This document shows positions 1 through 7,371 of a DNA stretch of 21,322 bases, in pieces (position 1 is the first letter of the stretch; each line of letters opens with the position of its first letter). The translations under genes and the position numbers were made by a program. A model generated the notes under the pieces. That model made no database searches. It was not told the DNA's origin and worked only from the letters and a program-made list of their open reading frames with translations. The stretch comes from CAZYHS01 sp964647545 (GTDB taxonomy: Bacteria > UBA10199 > GCA-002796325 > 1-14-0-20-49-13): positions 1 through 21,322 of the forward strand of contig CAZYHS010000024.1 of assembly GCA_964647545.1 (NCBI GenBank). Reading direction: 5' to 3'.

Positions 1-39
1 AAACACATGGCATATTTGTGAAGCTATGCTATTATGGCA

Positions 40-55
40 TGGCTTAAATTTTGCA
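40..55 (+). promoter_or_regulatory. putative sigma-54 (-24/-12) promoter
   Basis: TGGCTTAAATTTTGCA carries the invariant GG (41-42) and GC (53-54) separated by exactly ten bases, with TGGC and TTGCA intact. The sigma-54 consensus is TGGCACG-N4-TTGCA/T. Transcription would start near 66, leaving about 40 bases of leader with a Shine-Dalgarno AAGGGGA at 97-103 before the ATG at 108. No comparable sigma-70 pair is obvious; TATTAT at 30-35 has only a poor -35. Enhancer sites would lie left of the window. The heptamer ATGGCAT occurs at 7-13 and 34-40, which may be chance. Confidence 0.5.
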
Positions 56-107
56 CATTTTAGATTTTGGTGAATAGCAGCTTTAAGCTTACAAGCAAGG
101 GGATATT

Positions 108-2735
108 ATGAGATGTTTAAATTTAACGGCTGTGTTGATTTTTGCCGCCTTTTTAATCGGCTGTAACTCCCAAGATTCTGCCTTGCTTAAAGGCCCCGAT
201 AATTTAACCACGCCGGACGATTCAACTCCAAATATTACCGCTCAAAAATGTGAGCAAGACTCGGATTGCCCCGAAAATAAACCCCTTTGCATAGACAAAG
301 TCTGCACTCAAAAAATAAAGGAAAATGAGGATTGCGCCATCACCGGTTGCGATGCTGGCTACGTCTGCAAAGACTCGGTTTGCGTTCCAAGCAGCGAAAC
401 TCCGCTCATTCCCAAAATCACATTACCCCTCATCCCACCGGAAAATTTGGTTGGGAAACCCGTAATGCCGGAGCCAAAAACATTTACTGTAAATATTAAA
501 GATAAACTTATCGGGTTTATTGATCTTATGTCGGGCGGAAACGACGCCCCCGATCTGTTCTACAAGCTGGAAGCCGTGAAACTGGCTCCTGCGCCCGATG
601 GCGACGCAAAGGTCTCAAGATACACGCGCCTCTTCGCGCAATTTAACGACAAGATCGACTGCGCTGCGCTTAGCGGGAAAAGTCCGTTCGTTCTGGAAAA
701 GTCTTTGAATGGAAGTTACGTTGAGGATACAGATTCAATCTGGAAGGTTTCGTGCGGCGACGATTTTGTGGTCGCAACCAACAGCAAGCCTCTCGAGCCG
801 AACACAAAATACAAACTGACGCTTCCGGTTGATTCGGTCAAATCACCAACCGGAAAGAAACTTGCCTCATCTAAATCGGCATTTTTCACAACGCTCGACA
901 CGCCGACACACAAACGTAGCGAAATTCAAAAGATAGAATTAATGCGCGCTTTGGTAGGCCCGCAACAGAACGGCAAGACAATTTACCCAAATGATAAGGT
1001 CGGCTCCGACCCGTTCCATGGACAGATAGCGATTTTCGACGCCGAAAATATTATGGTAGCGTGGCTTGCGTACACCGCCCCCGAAAACGAGACAGACAAC
1101 AGAACTCACGTCGTAATCGGCCACTATAACTCGGTCAACGACACGCTTAGAATTGCCGAGCCGGCCAACGACACGCCTGACGCCGACACAAGTAAAGGTT
1201 CTGCGCATCATCAGCCGAGTGTATTTTTTGACCAGCTCGGTTACGGATATGTCACTTACTTTGCTTCACATGCGTGGCAAGGTGACGGCCCTCCGGATGG
1301 TTCGCCTAGAAATCCTGTCGGATTCACCGGCCCGATCATGAAAAAATCTCTCGTCCCCTTCCCTAAGAAAGCCAGCGATTGGGGCCCGCAGGTGCGAGGA
1401 CGAATGAACGGCAGCAACTGCGATGAAATTGTCACAACGATATCTGCCGCAAACGGTAACACCATAATAGCGTGCGGAAACACAGGCGCATGGATCGATG
1501 AAATCGCGCCGTGCAAAGAAGGAAAAATCTGCTGGGTGGGAAACGGCGCACGACAGGTGCTAAGCAACGACAGAACTCCAACCGCATCCCCTGCCGACGG
1601 GCTGGTCTATAACAGAATGAGCAAAGCGAAACTCTTTGCAGACCGCAATCCACTTGGCGCACAGAAACTTTTCCTCATCTGGGGTTACAGCGGCGCATTA
1701 TCGATGGGTTCCTTCGACAACGCCCCCTACGGCACCGACCACCACAGAGTCTATTTCGCGTACTCAGACGATTACGGAAAAACATGGAAATCGCACGACT
1801 ACTCGGAAGATACCGATGGCAGCGTCAAAACCGGCAAACGATTTTTCACAAAAGAAATTCCGGCCGATCAATCCGGACTTGTCTATTCAAATGAAGACCC
1901 GTCTGACTGCAAAATAAAGACAAAGGAATGCTCCGGCCCGATATCGCCGTCCGACAAGGCATTTGCCCTGACACAAACACGCTCGACCAGATACAAAACG
2001 CTCTTTGCCGCCGACGACGGCACAATTTACATTGCGTTCAATAAGTCGCTCTTCCTCGATAGAGGCAGCTGCACAAAACTTGTGAAATGCAACGCAGAAG
2101 AGAACGGCTGTTTCAGCGCCAGCACATGTGAGCTCACAAGCGATGGGCATTTTAACGACACCGCGTCATGCGTAAACGAAAAGGCATACCTCAAATGCGG
2201 AGAGGCAAAAGACGACGCCGGAAATATTTTCACACCCGACATGAGCAAGGCCTACGGCGTAATGATGCTCGCAAAATTTAAGCTCGGAGCAAATGAACCT
2301 ATCAACGAATACAAAGTCAGCGTTGGAGCAGGCGACAGAGCTTATACAACACTGACAGATGGAATCCCCGGAACCGCACGCGGAGTCGGAGGTCTTTACG
2401 CAAACGGCGATAAAATCCGCATCTGGTATCCAATTCAAATGATCGGGCTTAACTCGATTGAAGAGGCGACTTCGGTCAACGGCGGTAAAAACTGGGCCTA
2501 CGAAAACTTTATTGAAAAAAATGAAGTTCTAAATGATGCCGGAATTCAGTTTGCACCCGGCACGTTAAACGGTGTGACAGAATTCAGGCCAACATGGATA
2601 TTTGGAGTTACAGGTTCTGACGATTTTTACAACACCATGGGAATGGCCTACGGCGTGGGCTACACAATTAAGGGGATCCCAAATCGGCTCGCTAAACACG
2701 GCGTTCACTACTATCAAATGCGGTTTGACGATTGA
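108..2735 (+). CDS. large surface lipoprotein with Cys-rich module, Ig-like domain and sialidase-like propeller
   Basis: Predicted secreted lipoprotein of 875 residues. The signal peptide ends in the lipobox LIGC, with Cys19 as the lipidated residue. Residues 48-92 form a Cys-rich module with eight Cys in repeated DxDC...C...C spacing, a style common in lipoproteins of Myxococcota and relatives. Residues about 170-265 resemble a bacterial SbsA-type Ig-like domain ending in FFTTLD. The rest looks like a beta-propeller: SDDYGKTW (553-560) is a perfect Asp-box (BNR) motif and SVNGGKNW (789-796) a degenerate one. A second Cys-rich stretch at about 600-710 interrupts it. The catalytic residues of sialidases were not identified, so binding or structural roles are as likely as hydrolysis. 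The start is supported by AAGGGGA four bases upstream. A strong terminator follows, so it is probably monocistronic. The first ~420 bases look more AT-rich than the remainder. Confidence 0.85.
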   Translation: MRCLNLTAVLIFAAFLIGCNSQDSALLKGPDNLTTPDDSTPNITAQKCEQDSDCPENKPLCIDKVCTQKIKENEDCAITGCDAGYVCKDSVCVPSSETPLIPKITLPLIPPENLVGKPVMPEPKTFTVNIKDKLIGFIDLMSGGNDAPDLFYKLEAVKLAPAPDGDAKVSRYTRLFAQFNDKIDCAALSGKSPFVLEKSLNGSYVEDTDSIWKVSCGDDFVVATNSKPLEPNTKYKLTLPVDSVKSPTGKKLASSKSAFFTTLDTPTHKRSEIQKIELMRALVGPQQNGKTIYPNDKVGSDPFHGQIAIFDAENIMVAWLAYTAPENETDNRTHVVIGHYNSVNDTLRIAEPANDTPDADTSKGSAHHQPSVFFDQLGYGYVTYFASHAWQGDGPPDGSPRNPVGFTGPIMKKSLVPFPKKASDWGPQVRGRMNGSNCDEIVTTISAANGNTIIACGNTGAWIDEIAPCKEGKICWVGNGARQVLSNDRTPTASPADGLVYNRMSKAKLFADRNPLGAQKLFLIWGYSGALSMGSFDNAPYGTDHHRVYFAYSDDYGKTWKSHDYSEDTDGSVKTGKRFFTKEIPADQSGLVYSNEDPSDCKIKTKECSGPISPSDKAFALTQTRSTRYKTLFAADDGTIYIAFNKSLFLDRGSCTKLVKCNAEENGCFSASTCELTSDGHFNDTASCVNEKAYLKCGEAKDDAGNIFTPDMSKAYGVMMLAKFKLGANEPINEYKVSVGAGDRAYTTLTDGIPGTARGVGGLYANGDKIRIWYPIQMIGLNSIEEATSVNGGKNWAYENFIEKNEVLNDAGIQFAPGTLNGVTEFRPTWIFGVTGSDDFYNTMGMAYGVGYTIKGIPNRLAKHGVHYYQMRFDD

Positions 2736-2763
2736 GACCACCAACCGCTAGCTGTCCGAAAAT

Positions 2764-2801
2764 AAAAAATCCGCCGCCCCGAAAGGGACGGCGGATTTTT
2801 T
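2764..2801 (+). terminator. strong bidirectional rho-independent terminator
   Basis: A 13-bp perfect outer stem (2764-2776 with 2789-2801, containing TCCGCCG/CGGCGGA), one C-A mismatch, a CCC/GGG inner stem and a GAAA tetraloop, with a T run on the right side and an A run on the left so it can work in both directions. It lies 28 bases after the lipoprotein stop. In the minus orientation it also sits directly after the tRNA 3'-end fragment at 2802-2818. Confidence 0.9.
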
Positions 2802-2818
2802 GCTCGGGGACTAGGATT
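2798..2818 (-). repeat. duplicated tRNA-Gln 3'-end fragment (att-like direct repeat)
   Basis: Bases 2798-2818 are identical to 2998-3018, an exact 21-bp direct repeat offset by 200 bp. The copy at 2998-3018 contains the discriminator base, the 3' acceptor strand, the 3' T-stem and the first T-loop bases of the intact tRNA-Gln, preceded by the last T's of its terminator. The copy at 2798-2818 also directly follows a terminator, but continues into unrelated sequence. Tyrosine integrases commonly use exactly this part of a tRNA as attachment core. A truncated second tRNA copy is the alternative. Confidence 0.8.
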
Positions 2819-2920
2819 ATGGCGCTCGCGCGCCATGTTCCGTAGTGTCATGCCTCGCTGCCCAGTCGTCGGGCCCCCGCTCGGCATATTATTTTAGCGT
2901 CGCGCCAAGTTCGGCGCGAC
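2819..2920. repeat. non-coding palindrome-rich segment
   Basis: Holds at least two perfect hairpins: ATGGCGC / GCGCCAT around a TCGC loop (2819-2836), and GTCGCGCC / GGCGCGAC around six bases (2899-2920), plus weaker GC-rich pairing between. No plausible gene or start signal was seen; a 60-codon open frame from 2845 overlaps the tRNA terminator and has no ribosome site. It resembles the small palindromic intergenic repeats seen elsewhere in the window, but no second copy of these particular hairpins was found here. Confidence 0.6.
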
Positions 2921-2963
2921 CGCGTAATCGAACCACTGAGTTCAAAATAACTAGACCTCAAAC

Positions 2964-3001
2964 AAAAGAAAAGCCCCCGCACATGCGGAGGCTTTTCTTT
3001 T
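2964..3001 (-). terminator. terminator of tRNA-Gln
   Basis: AAAAGAAAAGCC (2964-2975) pairs with GGCTTTTCTTTT (2990-3001), followed after a C-A mismatch by a CCGC/GCGG inner stem with a four-base loop. Read leftward it ends in CTTTTCTTTT, right after the tRNA 3' end at 3003. Confidence 0.85.
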
Positions 3002-3002
3002 G

Positions 3003-3073
3003 CTCGGGGACTAGGATTCGAACCTAGATATGCAGAGTCAGAGTCTGCAGTCCTGCCGTTAGACGATCCCCGA
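3003..3073 (-). tRNA. tRNA-Gln (anticodon CUG)
   Basis: The minus strand folds as a full cloverleaf. The acceptor TCGGGGA pairs with TCCCCGA (discriminator G). The D-stem is GTC/GAC with a TAACGGCAG loop. The anticodon stem GCAGA/TCTGC encloses the loop CTCTGAC, giving anticodon CTG, which reads CAG. The T-stem CTAGG/CCTAG encloses TTCGAAT. U8 and C9 match the usual bacterial tRNA-Gln pattern. The three bases after the discriminator are CAA, so CCA is not encoded and must be added enzymatically. It has its own promoter (3111-3139) and terminator (2964-3001). Confidence 0.95.
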
Positions 3074-3110
3074 GTATCAATTTCTTAAACCACTTAAACA
3101 ACTTTCAACA

Positions 3111-3139
3111 ATTTTAAACCAGCTGTTTCAGCTGTTCAA
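3111..3139 (-). promoter_or_regulatory. sigma-70 type promoter of tRNA-Gln
   Basis: On the minus strand, TTGAAC (3134-3139) and TAAAAT (3111-3116) are separated by 17 bases. The predicted start is near 3104, about 30 bases before the mature tRNA 5' end. The spacer contains two CAGCTG palindromes three bases apart (3119-3133). Confidence 0.6.
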
Positions 3140-3140
3140 G

Positions 3141-3166
3141 GCCCGCGCGTCTAGCACGCAACGGGC
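3141..3166 (-). other. hairpin downstream of malic enzyme
   Basis: GCCCG (3141-3145) pairs with CGGGC (3162-3166), and inside it GCGT with ACGC around a CTAGC loop. It lies 24 bases beyond the malic enzyme stop. There is no T run on the minus strand after it, so it is not a classical intrinsic terminator. It could be a Rho-assisted end or a 3' stabilising structure. Confidence 0.45.
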
Positions 3167-3190
3167 GCATATGTCAAGCCTGCGGAAAAG

Positions 3191-4477
3191 CTATTTCCCC
3201 TGCACGTGCTCAAGCATCTTCTTAAGCCGCGCAATGTACTCTTCGCGCGATTTAAACGGTTTTTTTGCCACGCCGCATTTGATCGCCGCCTCTGCCACCG
3301 CAGGAGCTTCCCAAAGCAGCACACGCGGGTCGAGCGGCTTGGGAATTATGTATTCGCGCCCGAACTTCAGCTCTTTCACGTTATAGGCGTCACAAATTTC
3401 GCGTGGCACCGGCTCTTTTGCAAGTTTGGCCAAAGCATGGCTCGCCGCAATTTTCATCTCTTCGGTAATTGCCGTTGCCTCAACGTCAAGAGCGCCGCGG
3501 AAAATGAACGGGAAGCCGAGCACATTGTTGATCTGGTTCGGATAGTCGCTTCGACCTGTCGCCATAATTGCGTCGGGTCTGACCTCTTTCACCTGCTCCG
3601 GCATAATTTCCGGCTCGGGATTTGCCATGGCAAAAATCACAGGATCTTTGGCCATGCTCCTCACCATCTCCTGCGTAACAATTCCCTTCACCGAAACGCC
3701 GACAAAAACATCGGCACCTTTCATCAAATCGGCAAGCGTCTTGCAGTCGGTCTTTTTTGCGTAGGGTTTGTGATATTTCCAAAGATTATGCCTGTCACTT
3801 GTGATCACGCCCTCTTTATCGAACATCCAGATGTTGTCGGTCGGCACGCCAAGCCGCACCATCATGTTGGCGACGGCAGTTCCGGCCGCCCCCGCACCCG
3901 AAAAAACGACTTTGATCTTTGTAATGTCTTTGCCCGTAATTTCCAGCGCGTTCAAAAGTCCGGCACCGCCGATTATCGCCGTGCCGTGCTGATCGTCGTG
4001 AAACACAGGGATTTTCATTCTCTTTTTCAGCTCTTCTTCGATGTAAAAACAATCGGGGGCGCAAATATCTTCGAGGTTGATGCCGCCAAATGTCGGTTCC
4101 ATCATTGCGATCGCGTCGATGAGCTTGTCGCAATCGGTCGATGCAAGTTCGATATCGAACACGTCGATGTCTGCGAATCTTTTGAAGAGAACGCCCTTCC
4201 CTTCCATGACAGGCTTGCCGGCCAGCGGGCCGATATTGCCAAGCCCGAGCACGGCGGTCCCGTTTGAAATGACCGCGACAAGATTGCCGCGCACCGTGTA
4301 AAGCGACGCCTTGTCGGGATCTTTGGCGATTTCGCGGCACGGCTCGGCGACTCCGGGCGTGTAGGCAAGAGAGAGGTCCCGCTGCGTCTTACACGGTTTT
4401 ATCGGCACGACCTCGATCTTCCCGTGCCGGCCCTCTTCATGATATTTTAGCGCATCTTCTCTGGTAAAAAGTGCCAT
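3191..4477 (-). CDS. malic enzyme, short form (oxaloacetate-decarboxylating)
   Basis: Converts malate to pyruvate and CO2 with reduction of NAD(P)+, linking the TCA cycle to pyruvate. At 428 residues it corresponds to the malic domains of MaeB-type enzymes without the phosphotransacetylase-like C-terminal extension. Visible family motifs are SLAYTPGVAEPC with Tyr39, GKPVMEGKG with the catalytic-position Lys94, the metal-site pair Glu136-Asp137 in INLEDICAPDCF, HDDQHGTA with Asp162, and the Rossmann glycine motif GAGAAG (194-199). NAD versus NADP preference cannot be read reliably. The ATG at 4477 is preceded by AGGAGAA (4482-4488), a good ribosome site. It is transcribed leftward, divergent from the FHA regulator; a good candidate promoter lies at 4519-4547. 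The gene symbol is left blank because cofactor type is unclear. Confidence 0.95.
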   Translation of the reverse strand: MALFTREDALKYHEEGRHGKIEVVPIKPCKTQRDLSLAYTPGVAEPCREIAKDPDKASLYTVRGNLVAVISNGTAVLGLGNIGPLAGKPVMEGKGVLFKRFADIDVFDIELASTDCDKLIDAIAMMEPTFGGINLEDICAPDCFYIEEELKKRMKIPVFHDDQHGTAIIGGAGLLNALEITGKDITKIKVVFSGAGAAGTAVANMMVRLGVPTDNIWMFDKEGVITSDRHNLWKYHKPYAKKTDCKTLADLMKGADVFVGVSVKGIVTQEMVRSMAKDPVIFAMANPEPEIMPEQVKEVRPDAIMATGRSDYPNQINNVLGFPFIFRGALDVEATAITEEMKIAASHALAKLAKEPVPREICDAYNVKELKFGREYIIPKPLDPRVLLWEAPAVAEAAIKCGVAKKPFKSREEYIARLKKMLEHVQGK

Positions 4478-4518
4478 TGAATTCTCCTGTTGTTATTTCT
4501 TTCGCGGTCGGTTGAAAG

Positions 4519-4547
4519 TTTTTACTTAAGAGAGAAAATTTTGGCAA
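4519..4547 (-). promoter_or_regulatory. candidate sigma-70 promoter of the malic enzyme gene
   Basis: On the minus strand, TTGCCA (4542-4547) and TAAAAA (4519-4524) are 17 bases apart, placing the start near 4512 and leaving about 35 bases of leader with the ribosome site. A weaker alternative, TTGAAA-N17-ATTAAT, lies further upstream. The region is AT-rich, so chance matches are possible. Confidence 0.45.
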
Positions 4548-4621
4548 ATCATTAATCGGATTTTGTAAGCTTTTTTCAACACCTGTAAAAAATACCTAAC
4601 ACACTGTATTTTATGGCTTTT

Positions 4622-4651
4622 TTGACTTGACTCAAGCCATTGAGACATCTT
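4622..4651 (+). promoter_or_regulatory. weak candidate promoter of the FHA regulator gene
   Basis: TTGACT occurs twice, overlapping, at 4622-4627 and 4627-4632. From the first, an 18-base spacer leads to CATCTT (4646-4651), a poor -10. CTCAA-GCCA-TTGAG (4631-4644) is a small inverted repeat across the spacer and might be an operator. The evidence is weak. Confidence 0.25.
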
Positions 4652-4665
4652 AACGCCGCCATAAT

Positions 4666-6303
4666 ATGTTCACACTTCTACTTTCGCGCGTCACATCGCC
4701 AAAAAGAGTTCTTTCGCGACAAAAAATTGGGCGCAACACGACAAGCATCGGACGAGACCCAGCCTGCGACATTCAACTTGCCGAACCCGATGTATCACGT
4801 CTTCACGCAACGATCGTGTGCGAAGGCTCGCGCGTCAGCATAGCCGACAAAAGCTGCAACGGCACGTTCGTTAACGGGCTCAAAATCAAAAAACAGCGCC
4901 TTTCGGCAGGCGACATAATAAAAATTTCCGGATGGCTGCTCACGCTTGCCAGAGAGGAGATTTGCACGGACGATAAAACCATCCCCGAGACCGGCGAAGC
5001 CAAGCAGATCACGGGTTATGAAGAGAATAAAAAAGAGCTCGCTTCATCATTCGTTTCGCTGACGATAAGAACGGTCGGCGGCGCGGTCGAAAAAAAGAGG
5101 ATCACTCAGGCCGTCTTTGGAAGCGACAAAAACTGCAACGTTGTCATTAACGACGATTATGTCTCGACGCGCCATTTTGAAATAAAATACGAAGGCAGGG
5201 ATTTCGTCATTTGCGATCTTGACAGCAGCAACGGCACCTACTTGAACGGCAAAAAGATAAAACACGCAAAACTTGGAAGGTGCGGCACGATCGTCGCCGG
5301 CGGGACAAGCCTAAGCTACAATACGGGCAAAGAAATTGAAACTATCGGGCCGTCTGCCGAAACAAGTCTGGGGCCTATCGTCGGCTCATCGAAACAGATG
5401 CGCGAGCTCTTCACCCTTCTTGTAAAAATTTCCGCATCAAAAGTCCCCGCCTGCATCGTCGGCGAATCGGGAACCGGAAAGGAGCTCATCGCAAGGTATC
5501 TGCACGAGAACGGCGTCAGGCGTGAGAAGCCGTTCATCGCGGTCAACTGCGGCGCAATTCCGGCAAGCCTCATCGAAAGCGAATTTTTCGGCCACGAAAA
5601 GGGGGCGTTCACCGGAGCATCGTCGCAATACCGCGGCTATTTTGAGCAGGCAAACGGTGGGACGCTTTTTCTTGACGAAATCGGAGAGATGCCAAAGGAG
5701 CTTCAAACAAGGCTTTTGCGGGTGCTCGAAACAAAAACCATCAAGCGCGTCGGCGGTTCTTCCGAGATCGGCATCGACACCAGAATTATCTGCGCCACAA
5801 ATCGCGATCTCCCCGCGATGGTCAAAAAAGGAGAATTTAGAGGCGACCTCTTTTTCAGGCTCTACGTCCTGCCGATAAAGATCGTCCCGCTGCGCGAACG
5901 CAAAGAAGATATAAAGATGCTCGCAGAATATTTTTTGCAAACGATGAAACCGGAAGACGCGCACAAAGATTTCACCGACGAGGCCCTCGCCAAGCTCCAA
6001 GCGCATACGTGGCCCGGCAACGTCCGCGAATTAAAAAATGTCGTGCAGCGCGCTCTGATCGCCAGCCACAACCGAAACGTAGATGCGGAGCACATCGTAA
6101 TCTCGTACGACCACGAAGAGGCCCGACAGCCGTTCGACATGCAGGGACGAAAAAAAGCGGCGGTCGTCGAAGCCATAAAGCAAAGCGGCGGCAACGCGAG
6201 CGCTGCGGCAAAATCGCTGGGGATCGCGCGTTCAACTCTCTACACAATGATGAAGCGCTTCAACTGCGGCAACGAGCTCTTCGGCGACCAAAACGAAGTT
6301 TGA
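4666..6303 (+). CDS. sigma-54-dependent transcriptional activator with two FHA domains
   Basis: A 545-residue enhancer-binding protein. FHA domain 1 (about 15-85) shows GRD at 29-31, SRLH at 44-47 and a CNGTFVNG segment around 64-71. FHA domain 2 (about 135-210) has STRHFE from 167 and SSNGTYLNG at 187-195, but lacks the usual GR of the first loop (FGSD at 151-154). The AAA+ core carries Walker A GESGTGKE (266-273), the sigma-54-contacting loop GAFTGA (313-318) and Walker B LFLDE (334-338). The Fis-type helix-turn-helix lies at about 500-533. FHA domains bind phospho-threonine peptides, so this activator should answer to a Ser/Thr kinase instead of a two-component receiver. No Shine-Dalgarno precedes the ATG at 4666, so a slightly different start is possible. 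The gap to the next gene is 37 bases with no terminator. It may act on the sigma-54 promoter at 40-55 (inference). Confidence 0.93.
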   Translation: MFTLLLSRVTSPKRVLSRQKIGRNTTSIGRDPACDIQLAEPDVSRLHATIVCEGSRVSIADKSCNGTFVNGLKIKKQRLSAGDIIKISGWLLTLAREEICTDDKTIPETGEAKQITGYEENKKELASSFVSLTIRTVGGAVEKKRITQAVFGSDKNCNVVINDDYVSTRHFEIKYEGRDFVICDLDSSNGTYLNGKKIKHAKLGRCGTIVAGGTSLSYNTGKEIETIGPSAETSLGPIVGSSKQMRELFTLLVKISASKVPACIVGESGTGKELIARYLHENGVRREKPFIAVNCGAIPASLIESEFFGHEKGAFTGASSQYRGYFEQANGGTLFLDEIGEMPKELQTRLLRVLETKTIKRVGGSSEIGIDTRIICATNRDLPAMVKKGEFRGDLFFRLYVLPIKIVPLRERKEDIKMLAEYFLQTMKPEDAHKDFTDEALAKLQAHTWPGNVRELKNVVQRALIASHNRNVDAEHIVISYDHEEARQPFDMQGRKKAAVVEAIKQSGGNASAAAKSLGIARSTLYTMMKRFNCGNELFGDQNEV

Positions 6304-6340
6304 CTTTAAAGATTCTGTCAAGTCGTGTAGATTTCACACT

Positions 6341-7369
6341 ATGCACGAAGCGCTGCTTTACGAAAAAAAAGCCGACAAATCTGTCAGATGCAAACTCTGC
6401 CGGCACAACTGTCTGATTCGTGACGGCAAGCGCGGCATTTGCATGGTGCGCGAGAACAGAGGCGGCACCCTCTTCTCAATTTTCTGGGGACACCCGTGCG
6501 CCGTCGCAATTGACCCGATCGAAAAAAAACCGCTCTTTCATTTCAAGCCGTCATCGAAATCGCTTTCAATAGCAACCTGCGGATGCAACTTTCGCTGCGG
6601 CTTCTGCCAGAACTGGGAAATCTCACAGTTCGGCTACGAAGAGGATGCCTCAAAACAACTCCACAACGTCGCCGCAAGACCTCTTGTCATGCCGAAATCG
6701 CTGGCCGACGAGGCATTGACACACGGCTGCAAAAGCATCTCCTACACTTACACCGAGCCGACAATTTTTTACGAGTACGCAAAGGAGATCGCAATTGAGG
6801 CGGCAAAAAACGGCATCGACAGCGTTTTTGTGACGAACGGTTTCATGTCGCGCGACATGCTCGACGATTTCGACGGACTGCTTAAGGCCGCAAACGTCGA
6901 TCTGAAAGCATTTCGCAAGGAGACATATAAAAAAGTCATGAAGGCCGACCTAAACGGCGTGCTCGATTCGATCGTCCACATGAAAAAGCTTGGCATCTGG
7001 ATAGAAATCACAACGCTCGTCGTGCCGGGCATGAACGACTCGCACGAAGAGATGAGCGACATTGCGAATTTTATAGCGGGCGTTGGAAAAGAAATCCCGT
7101 GGCACATCAGCCGTTTTCATCCGCAGTATAAGTTCGATTCGACCGGAGCGACGCCGCTGGAAACAATTGAGGCTGCGTTCGAGATAGGCAAAGAGGCTGG
7201 ACTAAAATTTATCTACACCGGCAACATAATAAACGGCGCTCACGAAAACACACACTGCCCCAAGTGCCGAAAACTTCTCATCGAAAGAAAGGGCTACACG
7301 GTAATTCAAAATCTGGTGGAAGGTTCAAAATGTCCGGCGTGCTCAATTAAGATCGAAGGGATATTTTAG
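6341..7369 (+). CDS. AmmeMemoRadiSam-type radical SAM protein (AmrS-like)
   Basis: Radical SAM protein of 342 residues. The [4Fe-4S]/SAM motif CNFRCGFC has Cys82, Cys86 and Cys89, the CxxxCxxC spacing of the superfamily. The N-terminus has another Cys cluster, CKLCRHNC (17-24) with Cys34. The C-terminus ends in a zinc-ribbon-like HCPKC...CPAC preceded by TGNIINGAHENTHCP. This N- and C-terminal arrangement fits the AmmeMemoRadiSam family, whose reaction is not settled, better than pyruvate-formate-lyase activases, under which it is often misnamed. The usual partners (MEMO1-like and AMMECR1-like proteins) are not in the window. It follows the FHA regulator by 37 bases with no terminator, so cotranscription is likely. 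No clear ribosome site precedes the ATG. It ends two bases from the convergent gene on the other strand. Confidence 0.88.
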   Translation: MHEALLYEKKADKSVRCKLCRHNCLIRDGKRGICMVRENRGGTLFSIFWGHPCAVAIDPIEKKPLFHFKPSSKSLSIATCGCNFRCGFCQNWEISQFGYEEDASKQLHNVAARPLVMPKSLADEALTHGCKSISYTYTEPTIFYEYAKEIAIEAAKNGIDSVFVTNGFMSRDMLDDFDGLLKAANVDLKAFRKETYKKVMKADLNGVLDSIVHMKKLGIWIEITTLVVPGMNDSHEEMSDIANFIAGVGKEIPWHISRFHPQYKFDSTGATPLETIEAAFEIGKEAGLKFIYTGNIINGAHENTHCPKCRKLLIERKGYTVIQNLVEGSKCPACSIKIEGIF

Positions 7370-7371
7370 CT

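Noticed and set aside
2819..3002. An integrated mobile element between the tRNA repeats
   Set aside because: Only about 180 bp of hairpin-rich DNA is present, with no integrase or other gene; at most it is a scar.
2845..3027. 60-codon open frame across 2845-3027
   Set aside because: It runs through palindromic repeats, the tRNA terminator and the tRNA 3' end, with no ribosome site.
3206..4267. 353-codon open frame on the plus strand
   Set aside because: It is fully antisense to the malic enzyme, which has clear catalytic motifs; the antisense translation has no family features and is an effect of codon bias.
6341..7369. Pyruvate-formate-lyase activating enzyme
   Set aside because: The N-terminal Cys cluster, the C-terminal zinc ribbon and the ENTHCPKC segment fit the AmmeMemoRadiSam family, and no formate-lyase gene is near.
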